Positions 1 to 11,300 of a DNA stretch of 64,000 nt are shown piece by piece. The notes under the pieces are model-generated. The model was given only the letters and a program-made list of their open reading frames with translations. It did no database searches and was not told where the DNA came from. Every line of letters starts with the position of its first letter. Positions within the stretch are counted from its first letter, which is position 1. The position numbers and the translations under genes were made by a program. Source of the stretch: Chlorella sorokiniana. Taxonomy: Eukaryota > Chlorophyta > Trebouxiophyceae > Chlorellales > Chlorellaceae. The stretch lies in assembly GCA_025917655.1 (NCBI GenBank), contig CP084620.1, positions 2,852,001-2,916,000 of the forward strand, in the 5' to 3' direction.

Positions 1-1137
1 ATTGAGCTGCCGCCGCCTGCCCGCAGCGCACCGCCGTCTGCCAGCGCCACGATCCCGGCAAAGCCGAGTGCGCTGCCCAGGAAGAGCAGGGGTGTTGTGC
101 CCAGCCAGGACCCCCTAGCGAGCACAGCAGCGGGTCGAGCGGCAGGCAGAGAGCCATGAGGGCCGCCCCAAACGCTGCCAGCAGGTGCTGGTCCGGCATT
201 GACGGTGCTGCACGGAAGCCAGAGGCCAGGCGATGCGCTGTGAGCGCTGCGGCCGCCAAGGTCGTGCCCAGGTACACAGCTTCGGGCACCCAGGGAGTTG
301 GAAACCGCAGGTTGGCGACCGCTGCTGACAGCAGCACGCAAAGCGTGGCCCAGCAGGCGCTGCGGGCTGCTGCCGCCGCCGCCGCACTCGGCGGTGGAGG
401 CCTGAGCTGCAACGGAAATACGCATGTAAATTGCCAGTCAAGAAGACTGCTGCTTCTTTACGCGATTCTGCAGTTGTAAATCATGATGGGCGCTGCATGT
501 CGGGGGAGTGGACACACAGGCAGCAGCTTCCCGCGGCGCACCTGGAAGGCGATGAGGCACAGCGAGGAAGCGCCGGTGAAGGCGACGTCGGCCGCAGCTG
601 CGGCACCCCACAGCTGGGTGCCACGCGCGGTCAGGATGTGGCACACTATGGAGCTGCAGAAGACCCGGGCATAGGAGGGCCAAAAGTTGGCACCGGGTTG
701 CACCGGCTGAAGCCCACGCCCGGTTGTAGGCACCCAGGACTGCCGCAGCATGGCAGCAGGCCGCCCTTGCGCACCTCAAGTTCATGCAGAGGAAGAAGAT
801 CAGGGAGTGGCGCAGGTAGGTTTGCTGCGTCCGGTGCAGGCGCCGCAGGGCCCACAGCCCACGCCCGCGCCTGCTAGCTGCACCGGCAGCAGGGCCGGGT
901 TACGCAGCACAAACGACCCTAGCAGCAGACGCTGTTCTCGGCAAGCCTGTGCCAGCCAGGGGGCTGCATCAGGCCGTAGAGCACAGGGTACCGATTCGCC
1001 AGGTGGTGCTGCGCCGCCGGGAAGAAGTCTCCGAAGAAGAGTGTTGTGCTGCCTGCAGCAGGCTGGTCGACGGCGCCTGCAAGGCCGCCGCCGCCCTGGG
1101 CCATTCCGGTGCGCGCTTCCGCCACGCTCGCAACCAA
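1..1137 (-). CDS. Uncharacterised multi-pass membrane protein, 3' end cut by window edge
   Basis: I do not recognise the family. The likely start is the ATG at 1137 (MVASVAEARTG...). Hydrophobic, helix-like stretches follow in several exons: LRHSLIFFLCMNL near 785-830, the ARVFCSSIVCHIL and AAADVAFTGASSLCLIAFQ region at about 540-680, then an exon beginning near 405 (minus-strand acceptor TTGCAG) that reads through WATLCVLLSAAVANL, WVPEAVYLGTTLAAAAL and LLAAFGAALMALCLPLDPLL to the window edge. Donors at about 770 (GTGCGC) and 540 (GTGCGC) fit splicing. At least two one-base deficits break the frame, in the C run near 962 and near 870. It looks like a polytopic membrane protein with at least five segments, missing its C terminus. 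It shares a 315 bp upstream gap with the divergent TspO gene. Function unknown; gene reality likely, exon detail uncertain. Confidence 0.5.
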
Positions 1138-1452
1138 TGCAAGGTTTCCACTTGGCTCTTACGGCAATCAAAGGCAGCTTCTGCCTGTCGTGGCAACGCG
1201 AGAGCCTAGCAACGAAGCACGTGAAGCACAGGCACTTGTTACGGCGTCAAGTTGGATCTGCAGACCCATAGGCGAATGCGGTTGCCATCGGAGGTGGAGG
1301 CAACGATCCTTTCCCGCGCAGTTCGGCTAAATCGATGTACCGTCGTTGTACTCGTGTTGGTCGCCATGCAGTGAAAGGAGTGTTCCCCAAGCAGATACAT
1401 TGCCATCCAGTTGTCCGAACGGTGTTTTTGACATCGATTGAAGGGAGAAACA
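1138..1452. promoter_or_regulatory. Divergent intergenic region (membrane protein / TspO)
   Basis: These 315 bp separate two divergent starts and must hold both promoters. It is less GC-rich than the flanking exons. I see no convincing TATA box or named element. Confidence 0.3.
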
Positions 1453-2370
1453 ATGGGTTTACTGATCACCCTGGCTTCGGCCTTGGAGCAGCAGCGCCCA
1501 GGCATGCTGGCCGCCCTTCCAGCGTGAGTTGACAGCCGCGCGATACGATCGAATGTGCGAATGCCGCCCGGGCCATCCTCCAATGGCTGACCGCTGGCTG
1601 CCGCTGCCCGCCCGGCCCCCACGTTCGTGCAGGCCCGACCTGTCGCTGGCAGGCGCCTTTGCCATCGTGTTTGGCGTGCAGCGACTGGTGCCCACTTTCG
1701 ATAAAACCTGGTACAAAAGCCTGCAGATGCCGAGTTGGACGCCACCCAACTATGTCTTCCCGCTGGGTGCGCCGCTACGGAGGGAATCGAAGCTGCAGCC
1801 ACGCTCGCTTGACTGCCAGCAGCGCTCCATCGACTCCTGCCCTGCCGGGCACCTGCCGGGCTCGCTGGGGAGGCGACAGCCCGCCCTTTCAGTTGCTCAG
1901 CTGCCGGCTGTCGCCCCCACCGCAGTGTGGATCCCGCTCAAGGCGCTGCAGTCGGTGGCGGCATGGCTCGTCTGGAAGAGCGCCCGGCGCAGCATGACCT
2001 GTACCTCCCGCTGGGCCTATTTGGGCTGCACCTCTTCCTGGGCAACTGGTGGAACGTGGTGTTCTTCGGGCAGCACAAGATGCGGCAGAGCGTCAAGTGG
2101 ATGGCGGCCTTCTGGTGCTCCATCGCTGCCTCCATCGCTGCCTTCTCCCAGGTGCGGCGGCCCAGGAAGGTGTTGGCGGGGCGCAGCTGGGCGTGATGGG
2201 TGCAGCAGGGCAAAGGCCTTCTGCAGCAGGAAGTGAGCGCAGCCGCCGCCCACTTGCAGGTCAGCCCGCTGGCGGCGCTGCTGTTCGCCCCGACGCAAGT
2301 CTGGGTCACCATCGCCGCCAAGCTGAACTACGACATCGTGCGGCTCAACGCTGACAGGAAGAATGAATGA
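1453..2370 (+). CDS. TspO/MBR family protein
   Basis: This is a small five-helix membrane protein of the TspO/peripheral benzodiazepine receptor family, which in other organisms binds porphyrins and sterols and acts in tetrapyrrole and stress physiology. Exons are 1453-1523, 1633-1766, 1926-2151 and 2260-2370, giving about 180 aa, normal for the family. The signature is clear: KSLQMPSWTPPNYVFPL, then VWIPLKALQSVAAWLVW, then LFGLHLFLGNWWNVVFFGQ, and a final helix ending AAKLNYDIVRLN. Start ATG 1453 gives a short N-terminus before the first helix. Between LVWK (about 1976) and HDLYLPLG the frame slips by one base with no room for an intron; one added base (AAGAG read as AAGGAG) restores it and makes the coding length a multiple of three. 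Whether it sits in mitochondria, ER or elsewhere cannot be told from the sequence. Confidence 0.9.
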
Positions 2371-3347
2371 GGGTGCTCAAGAAGCTGGGTTGGGCACGAA
2401 ACGCTCCACTACAGCAAGGTGCGGGTTGCAAGCAATAAGTTTTCAGGCCTTAATCCCCAGCATGTGCTGGCCGCAGGCACTCAAACTATTTCTTGCCATT
2501 ACGGTATCTACCAGTGTTGCTTGGAGAGGCTATGCTGTAGGTTCAAGCAGACTCTGTAAGCTGAAGGAGAGACCCTGCAGTGCAACAGCTGGCGGCCGGG
2601 CCTCCTCCACTGGCGTGACTTGTTGCGTTTTATGCATCATGCTGGCGTCGGCAAGCCCCAGAATTCGGACGCTGCCGGGTCAGGGCCTCCTGTCCCAACC
2701 CTTCCCACGGGCAAATGCCCCAAGTGGTGCAGTGCTGCTCCCTCGCTGCTAGTCCATAATTTACAACTGTGATGGTCCCACACCGTTTCGACACCAAAGT
2801 GGAAGCCAGAATAACGATGGAAGGGCATGGGCAGCACGGGGGCAGCTGGCTCTGCCAACTCGGCCAGGCGGCCCGATCTTTTATGCAATAGGCGATAGTA
2901 GGCCGCCTCCTAAGGCGTGTCGCTCTCTTGCAACCTGTCAGTCCAGGGCTTGAGGCCGGCGCTGCGTCCTTTAGACGAGAGAGTGCATCTGCCCTTGCCC
3001 TCACTGGCAAGGTTAGGCGTTGTCCGCGGCACTCCCTCTCCAGCGGGAGCCTGACTTCTAAGAAGAGGAGTTCCGAGTCGCCGACACCCCCAGGTGCGGA
3101 ACCGTTTGGGGTTTTTGTGGGGCTGCTCGGCGGCAGCTGCCGCCCCTGTTGGGGGCCCAGGTTCCTGCCGGCCTCAAACACCGCTTCTTCTTGTCTTTCG
3201 GCGCTCCGTTCTCGCGATGCACCCACTGCAAGCTGCATTCTATTTTTGGATGGGCGCGCTTGGTGGCAGCTGGGTTCAGTGCGCCTCACACCCTGCCGCA
3301 CCCGGCCCCACCCATCTCTCCTCCCCCCGCCCACCCTGGCCGCAGCC
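2371..3347. other. Intergenic: TspO 3' UTR and amino acid permease upstream region
   Basis: This holds the TspO 3' UTR with a TGTAA signal and the presumed promoter and 5' UTR of the permease. A 239-codon open frame on the minus strand (2630-3349) lies here but has no recognisable domain; I treat it as chance in GC-rich DNA. Confidence 0.4.
2555..2559 (+). other. Putative polyadenylation signal TGTAA (TspO)
   Basis: TGTAA lies 185 bases after the TspO stop. This pentamer is the usual polyadenylation signal in green algae. Confidence 0.45.
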
Positions 3348-6300
3348 ATGGCGCCCCCACCAGGCCTACGATGCGGCCACGGGCCAGTTCATCACCACCC
3401 CCAGCGCCGAGATGCCCGGCGGCGGCCTCTACCACGACGTCGACCTCAACGGGGGCGGCAAGAAGGACGTGGAGGGGGGCCTTACCACGGCGATTCCTTC
3501 ACCCGCGACGACCACCGCCGCATCGACAAGCAGGGCACGCTGCTGCCGGAGCGGGAGCTGGAGGCGCAGCGCCACGGCACCTGGGTGGAGGGGGTGTTCC
3601 ACATCATCACCGCCGTCATCGGTGAGCCCTCCCCCTTGTGTGCCCTCGTGTGCCCCATGTCACCCCCTCCCATGAACTTCTGGGAACAGCCCGCGCGGCT
3701 GCTCCCGCGCCGTGGATGTGCATGCGCGCGATGTCCTGCGCCTGGGCGCACTCGACAGCTGCGCTTTTGCGCAACAGCGATGGTCAAGCCCAACTGACGC
3801 CGGCCTTCAGAACATGCCGTGATCCTCTACCCTGTGCCGTCTGCCCGGTGCCCAACACCCCACCTCCCCCTTCCCGTCTATTCCGCAGGCTCGGGTGTGC
3901 TGTACCTGCCCTTCTTCTTTTCCATCCTGGGCTGGGTGGGCGGCATCATAATGGTGCTACTCTTTGGCGCCATCACCTGGTGAGCCCGCTGTGCAGCGCC
4001 TACTGCCGCCCTGCCCTGCTGGCTGTGCCGCAGGCGGAGCTGGTGCTCGGGGGCGCAACCGCGGCTCAGCGGGTGCCCTGCCTTTTCAGCCGAGCCGAGC
4101 GCTGAGGTGGCTGGGCTGCACGGCTGGTTGAACAAGCCCCCTGCGCCTGCGTCGTAAACACCCGAATCGCGTTGCAGGTACACCTCGCGGCTGCTGGCGG
4201 ATGCCATGGTCATCAACGGCGTGCGGTACAGGACGTACCAGAGTGCGTACCGCCGCCGCACCCCGGCTTGCCGCGCAGCCGCAATCTGCTCTTGCTCGCC
4301 CTGGACATGCATCCTGTGCGCGAGCCGTTGTGCTGCTGCAGAGCCCCTGGCGACGCCTTGCCCGCCTGCTTGGGAGGCTGTGAACGGTGGCGCCCTGCTC
4401 CCCTGGCTGCAGGCGCGGTGGAGGCGTGCTTTGGCCCTCGCGGCGGCCTGCTGCTGGCAATCGTTCAGTACCCCAACCTGTTCCTCACAGCAATTGCGTG
4501 TGAGTGCGCGCGGCGGCGGGCTCGATCACCTATCTTTGTTGCAGCACGGCCCGGCTGCCAGCGCGGTTTGTTGATTTGAGGAAGACCCCTCCTGCGGAAC
4601 TTCACCCCCTGGCTTTGGCCTCGAGGGACGCCACCCTGCCTGCCCACTCTCTGCCCTTGTCTTTGCCGTTCTGCAGACAACATCACAGGCGCCAACTCCA
4701 TCACCTACTTCGCCTACAGCTACAAGTCCTTTGCCGACTCCTCGCTGTGCACAGGCACCAACGAAGCGGGTAGGGCGAGGAGGTCCAGCCTGGCTCAGTA
4801 TGCGTGACATGGTGGCCCCGCCGCGGCCCGCTGAGCGGCATCGCCCGCGCACTCCACCTCGCTGGCACTTGTCTGTAGAGCTAGCAAGCAAAATGGGCAG
4901 CGCTGTTGCGCCACATTTGTGAACTGCAGGTTACTGCAACGAGTGCAAGTACTGGGTGTTCAGCATCGCCTTTGGCGGCGTGCAGCTGTTCCTCAGCCAG
5001 GTGCGCCGCTGGCCTTGCCACATGGCGCGCTGCCCTCGCCTTTGCCGCGCAGCCCACTGTCTTCCGCCCCCTGCCAGCACTCCCTTTATCAACTTGCTGC
5101 CTGTCGCAAGCTGACTGCGCACTTGCAAGCAAGCTCCACGCTGCCCCTCCCCCTTCAGCTGCCCAACCTGGACTCTGCGGCCTGGGCCTCCTTCATCGGC
5201 ATGCTCATGTCCTTCGGCTACTCCTTCCTCTGCCTGGGCATGTCCATCTACCAGCTGGCCACCTGTGAGCCGGGGGAAGGGCGTGTCTGTGTGTGTGTGC
5301 AGGCGCGAGAGGGGCGGGTGGATTGTGTGTGGTACGAGGCGGACAGGACGACGGCGACCGGAGATATGCACCAGGCCTCCTTCCAATGTCTCATGTGCCA
5401 ACTCCAGCATGTCCGGTAGAGTTCAGGAGCCACTGTGAACCTTTCGTCGCCCTGTCACGCGTGCTCCTGCCCCTGCCCCCAATGCTGCAGTCGGCGTGGC
5501 CGACACCAGCGCCGCCGGCTACCAAGCCAGCACCCCTGCCCAGCTCACCTGGGACATCTTCAACGGTGGGTGACGGTAAAGTGGCTGCCTGCTGCCTGCC
5601 TGCCGCTTGTTGTGCTTCAGAGGGCTGCTGGAGAGGTGGAAGCGCCAGGCGTGCAGCAAGCGCCGTGCATGGCACGGCACGCGCCTGGCCTGTGGCGGGT
5701 GTGAGCGTCTGCCGCAACCCGACCATCCACCTGAACCCACCCACCCACCCACAACAACCCCCTCCCCCAGCATTTGGCGGAATCGTTTCGCGTTCTCATT
5801 CAGGTGAGCAGCCCCCCCCATCCCTCTCGCTTCTCACTTCTTGCCTTCTTCTTGCCTTCTTCCTGCCCCTGGCCCTATCGCCGCACGCCTCGAGCACATG
5901 CCACACCAACAAAACGTGCCCCCCCAACTCGCTTGCGCCTCTGCCTCCCAGCTCACCTGCATACGGTGTCTCCCTCCCTGCCTGCAGCTTCATCCTGATT
6001 GAGATCTCCGACACGATCAAGGACAGCGGCAGGGGCCCGGTGTGGCACATGAAGCGCGCCGTCACCGTGGGCGTCGCCATCATCACCTCCTTTTACATCT
6101 CGGTGTCGGTGCTGGGGTACCTGGCGTACGGCAAAGTGGCCCTGTACCGTGAGCCGCTGCTGCGACATGCACGCACTCCCCGTTGGCTGGGCAGCAAGGG
6201 GGTGAAGGGAGGGGGGGGCCGGCAGCGGGGTCATCCGGACATCCACACTCAGCTGCACTGCTGGTGCCAGCTGCCTCTCACCGAACTCTCCTCCTTCTTC

Positions 6301-7605
6301 TTGCATTATGACTTATATAAAACAGAGGGGGCTTACGTGATCGACCTATGGAGCAACGCCAGTGACGTCTGGCAGGGCACCGAAGTGCAGACCTCCAATG
6401 TGAGTACCAGCAGCTTGCGAATCACCTCTGGGCCTGTTGAGGGCCATCAGTGCGGTGTGGGCCCCCGCTGCCTATCCAGCTCACCGTAGTCCGCCCCACC
6501 GCGCCTGCCGACAGCCATGTGAAACGCCCCCGGTGCCGGACCCCGCTCTTTCCTCTGCAGGCCACCACAAATGTGTCGCGCGCCGCCAACTTGATGGTGC
6601 TGATCCACATGGTGGGTAGCCTGCTGCGGCAACCTCCCAGCGCCGCGCACCGAGCGGGCGTGCTCCTTCCCCCATTCACACAATAAACTCACCCTCCCAC
6701 ATCCGCACACAAGGACTACCCTGCTGGCATCTCCTTTTGGAAGGCACTTTGCGCTGCGTCACCCTGCCGGCTGGCCTTGCCCTCCCCCTGCCCCGCTTGC
6801 AGTTCCCCGCGTACCAGGTCTTCTCGCAGCCGGTGTTTGCCGCGGTGGAGCGCACCATCCGCCACCGCAAGGGCTCGGTGCTGGCCAGCACCCGCAAGTG
6901 GGCCTTCCGCCTTACCTTCCGCTCCCTGTGTGAGCTGAGCGGCGGCGGGCTTGCCCAGGGGGAGGGGGGGCCCGCGGCTGTGCTCGTGGCCAGGGGCCAA
7001 TTAGCTGGGCGTGCGCGGATGCCGTTGCTTTCGGCGACAACATGTGTGATCGTCTCTGTGTGATGCCCCACACACACCACCACACACACTTACCCCTTTG
7101 CTGCAGACGTGGTCATCGTCGCCTTTGTGGCCATCGCTCTCCCCTTCTTCTCCGACTTTGTGGGGTGGGTTGCAACCATGTTCGGCTGCCCGCTTCGTGC
7201 CGGCCACTTGGCTTGCGTGCAGCTTGCTGCGGCCCAGCAGACCCGAGCGGCAAACCCTCGCTGACGCCCTGCACACCCTGCAGCCTGATTGGCGCGCTGG
7301 GCTTCTGGCCAGCCACCGTGCTGTTCCCGATTGAGATGTACCGCAAGATCCACCGCCCGGCCTCGGCATGACCATCTGGCTGGAAACGGTCAACGTCTTC
7401 TGTTTCCTCATCACGGTGTGCGGGATGGGGGTGTTCTGTGCTTCACTGTCTCGCAGGGGAACCAATCGGCCAGCCGCCTCCCAGCCACCCCGCCACCCAC
7501 CTGCCCTCTCCGCTTGGGCCCCTCGCTTCCGTGCAGGTTTGCGCCATTATGGGATCGGTCCAGCTCATCATCATGGATGCGTCCAGCTACGCCACCCCCT
7601 TCTGA
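3348..7605 (+). CDS. Amino acid permease, AAAP family (AAP type)
   Basis: This is a proton-coupled amino acid transporter of the plasma membrane or endomembranes. Sixteen exons fit GT-AG rules: 3348-3621, 3889-3979, 4178-4242, 4413-4499, 4677-4769, 4930-5000, 5159-5264, 5491-5565, 5771-5803, 5988-6148, 6326-6399, 6561-6611, 6803-6929, 7107-7164, 7284-7415 and 7537-7605, about 522 aa. The AAP hallmarks are in order: GTWVEGVFHIITAVIGSGVL, LGWVGGIIMVLLFGAITWYTS, YCNECKYWVFSIAFGGVQL, FGGIVFAFSFSFILIEISDT, LGYLAYG, FPAYQVFSQPVFAAVE and GALGFWPATVLFPIEMY. Start ATG 3348 sits in a good context (GCAGCCATGG). The frame needs single-base corrections in the C run at 3352-3356, the G run at 3474-3479, the T run at 5786-5788 and at 7359-7360; with these the total is a whole number of codons. 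Intron 10 ends in an unusually AT-rich acceptor. Substrate cannot be inferred. Confidence 0.92.
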
Positions 7606-8381
7606 GCGCCGCCACCTCCGCTTGCCAAGCGGGCAGCGGCAGGACCCGTCCTGTCGGTGCCCGCCCAGGCGCGAGGCTGCTGCAGGCGCCAACCTTTCCC
7701 AGAACCCAACCCCGTTCTGCCCAACTAGGACCCAACCCCGACCGCGACTGGGAACCGCAGTTTCTGCCCCATGCTGCCGTTAATGCTTTGTCATCGTTGC
7801 GCCCACGGTTGCATGTTACTTTCCCGCCACCATGATCCATTGTCTTCCCCCGTTGCATGCGACCCCTGCCTTCAGTTGTGCCACTTCAAGACGCAATGCA
7901 TGCATGCCTGCATCGCCTGTCCCCCAAAGTCGTTTTACCATGCATGCCTCAAGTATTCCTTTCCTGACCTGCCTCTTCTGGTCTCCCACATTTCGGCGCT
8001 GCACATCCAGAGCTGCTGTCCATGCCTGAGCACGGCCGCACCCCAACTGGCCGCTCTCGAAGTTTTCAACGACTCCCTTTCCGCCTGTTGGTTCTGCCCC
8101 ATAGATTCCTTGGTTTGTAATAATAAGTTTGGGTCTGTACAAACAAGCAGGAACACACTTAGTTGTTTCCAACTCGTCACTGCTTCACTGTCAGGCGGCC
8201 GCATCATGTGGGCAGTGGCGGCTCGTTTGAAGAATGAGCTTCGGGGACGCCGCCCGCTGCCATCCCATTCATTCACATTACTGATCAGGTTCCTGTGGGC
8301 ACGGCCCTCCTCCTGCGCGGTCAACAGCAGACAACCGAGTGATCGGCGAGTGTTCTGCAAGCTGGCAGGCTCCTGAGAGCC
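7606..8381. other. Intergenic: permease 3' UTR and VPS52 promoter
   Basis: This is a lower-GC, pyrimidine-rich stretch with several CATGCATGC-like motifs around 7855-7950 and a TGTAA at 8116. It holds no convincing coding region. Confidence 0.4.
8116..8120 (+). other. Putative polyadenylation signal TGTAA (permease)
   Basis: TGTAA lies 511 bases after the permease stop, in an AT-richer patch (GGTTTGTAATAATAAG). A 3' UTR of this length is ordinary for green algae. Confidence 0.45.
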
Positions 8382-11300
8382 ATGTCAGCGGCCGTGGAGC
8401 CTGCTGCAGCCGCGGTGGAGGCAGCCGACGCCTTGCGCTTCACCAGCACGGAGGATGCGGCAGAGGACGGCTCCCTGCCCCTCAACCTCGACATTACCAC
8501 CGAGGAGCTATCGTTAGCGGGTCTCGAGAAGGAGATTGAGGCCTACGCCGACTCGGAGGTGCTGCGGGCTATCCTGGACCAAGGTGCGACGGAGCGGCGG
8601 GCGACTGTGCGAGCATGCCCGGTGCGCCGTGGCCTGATGCGCAACCCTGCCCCCTGATGCAGGCGTGGACCCCGCGAGTACAGCCGGCAGTATGGAACCA
8701 AGCTGCGCCAGGCGGAGCTGGCATCTGTGCAGGACTACATTGCGGAGAGCGGCAGCCTGTCGGCGCTGCACTCGCAGGTGCCGCCGCCGCGCCGCGCCCG
8801 CGCAGAACCGCGGGCCAGCCGCTGCACGCCACGCATCATGGGCTTTGTGCGACTGGCGCTCGCAGGGCGCTGTTGTCTGGCCGCTGTCGTGCATCTGTCT
8901 GTGCCGCGGCCACGCTGCGGGCAGCCCACGCTGTGTGCTGCCGCCCGATCACCCTCACGCTGCCCCGCTCCCGCTGCTCCCGCCGCTTGCGCCGCCGCCA
9001 GATCAAGGAGTGCGACGACATCCTGGTGGCGATGGAGGGGATGCTGGGGCGGTTCCAGTCGGACCTGGGCAACATCTCCACCGAGATCCGCAGCCTGCAG
9101 GAGCAAAGCGCCAGCATGAGCGTGCGCCTGAGAAACCGGCGCGCGGTGCAGGCACGCGGGGGCGGGGCCACTTGCACCGCCGCCTCGCACTGGGCCGAGC
9201 AGGAGCGCTTACGCAAGGGTCGAGTTTGTGCGAGGCGCGCTTCACGGGCCGGGACGCCACGTGCCAGGGCCGGCCACGGCGGCGCCCCCGTTGTTCTCCG
9301 CTGCCATCAACGCTGTCTTCTCACGTGTTTGCAGGAGCGGCTGGAGACGTTCATGGAGCACGTCAGCATACCGCCCGCCCTCATCTTCGGCATTGTGCAG
9401 GCGCGCTGGCCGCCGAGTAGATCCGTGCTGCGGTCCCGTCGGTGGAGCTGCTCCCCGCTCCGACGGCGGGACCCTGGGGCTCTGCTCTGCTGAGCTGCGC
9501 TGCGAGCAGGCGCTTTGCCCTTTGCTGCTTGCCCGGCTGCAGGGCGAGATGAGGGAGGAGTTTGTGGGGCACCTGGAGGCGCTGGCCGCCAAGCTGGAGT
9601 ACGTGGGCGGCGACGACACCGCTCGCTTCTCCGCCGCCTACAGGCGCGCTGGGAGGGGTGCCGTCGGGCTGCGCAAGCCTCTGATTTTACTGCGTGGAGG
9701 GCTGAACCGGGGCCGGAAGGGGTCCATGGTGGGCAGCCACGATCGCGGTCCACAAACGCCGAAAGCGAAAGCGGCAGCAGGGGCTGGCGGCACGTTCCCT
9801 CTGTTTACGCGGGTCCCTGCTTGGCCCTGCCCTACCACACCGCCGCCCGCAGGGACATCGCTCCGGAGCTGGAGCGGCTGAAGCTCAAGGCGGTGGCGCG
9901 CTGCCGCGACCACCTGATGGATCGCATCTACGACATGCGCCGCCCCAAGACCAACCTGCAGGCGCGCCAGGCTGGCAGCCGCGGCCCCTTGCTGTGCGCA
10001 GCAGCAGCAGCAGCACGGGGCTCGCAGCCTGGATTGGTGTGCGCGGCAGGCGGCCTGCGGGCCGGCGGCAGCGCCTGCATGCAGAGCCGCGGCGGCGTCC
10101 ACCCAGGCCCCATCCTTGACCCCGCCTCTGCCGCCGCAGATCAAGCAGAGCGCGCTGCTCAAGTATCGCTACCTGGCTGCCTTCCTGCGCCACCACGCCC
10201 CGACATCTATGCAGAGGTGGGGCGTGGGGGCTGCCGCCTGCCGCCCGCGCCGCTGCCACACCCCACACCCCTCCGATGCGTACGCCCCTCCGATGCGCCC
10301 CCACTTTGCAACCCTCCCTTGCCACCCGGGCCTGCGCCCCACCCTGCGCCCCACCCTGTGCCTCCCGCTGTGTGCCCCCAGGTGCGAGCTGCGTACGTGG
10401 AGAAGGTGGGGGAAAGATGCTGGACCTGTTCCGAGCCTACTGGGCCGCCATGGAAAGGCTGGAGGTGCGGCGGCCCCTGCTTGGCTCATGCGCTGTTGGT
10501 GGTTGAGGTCCTGCTCAAGGAGAGGAGGGCAGGCTGGGCAGACGGGATCGGAGGGATAAGCAGGGCTCACGCTCTGGGTGCGGTTGGCTGAGGGCGTGCG
10601 GCTGGGATCAGCTGCTCTTGCCGCAAAGTGACCGAGCCATGCAGGCAGCTAGTAGTGCTACAGTCTGCTTGCTCCTACCCCTCGCTGGCCCTTCCGCGCG
10701 GCAGGAGGTTGTGGTTACTGCGGCAGACGCGCTCGGAGCCGCCGACGCGGCCCCGGGGCGGCGGCATCGGCCTGGGGGCGTTGTTCCAGCGGGCGGCGCC
10801 CTCCTCCCAGCTGGGCAGCCGGGCGGAGGTCTATGCGCTGCGGGGGCGGGCGGGGTGCTGGCGCAGCTGGAGGCGCCGCCGCTGGTGCTGCACGCCGCAG
10901 AGGCGGAGAAGAAGCGGTTCCCTTTCGAGGCGCGTGGGGGCTGCGGCTGCGCTGTGCCAGTGTCCTGCCAGAGGCAGACCCCTCCTTCCAGACCCTGCCC
11001 TCCAGCGGGGCAAGGGGGTGGGGGGCTTCTGTGGCGAGCAGGCAAGGCTGTGCAGCCCTGGGCCCCACTTTTCCTCTCCCCCACCCCCACCCGCACCCAC
11101 CCACACAAAAACCACCTCCTGCAGGCCCTCTTCCGCTCCCTCAACCGCCTGCTCATGGACACGGCGGCGCACGAGTACCTGTTCTGCCTGGAGATGTGGG
11201 GGAGGAGGCTGTGTACAGGTGGACAGGGGGTGGGGAGACACAGGCGGGCAGCATGCCGGTGCCTGGCGGCTGCGTGGGTATTGCTGTGTGCATGCATGGC

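Noticed and set aside
2630-3349. 239-codon minus-strand open frame upstream of the permease
   Set aside because: No domain, no splice support, and it overlaps the permease promoter; open frames of this size are common by chance at this GC content.
6310-6325. TATATAAAA motif at 6313-6321 as a promoter
   Set aside because: It sits at the 3' end of a permease intron directly before a used acceptor, so it is better read as an AT-rich splice region.
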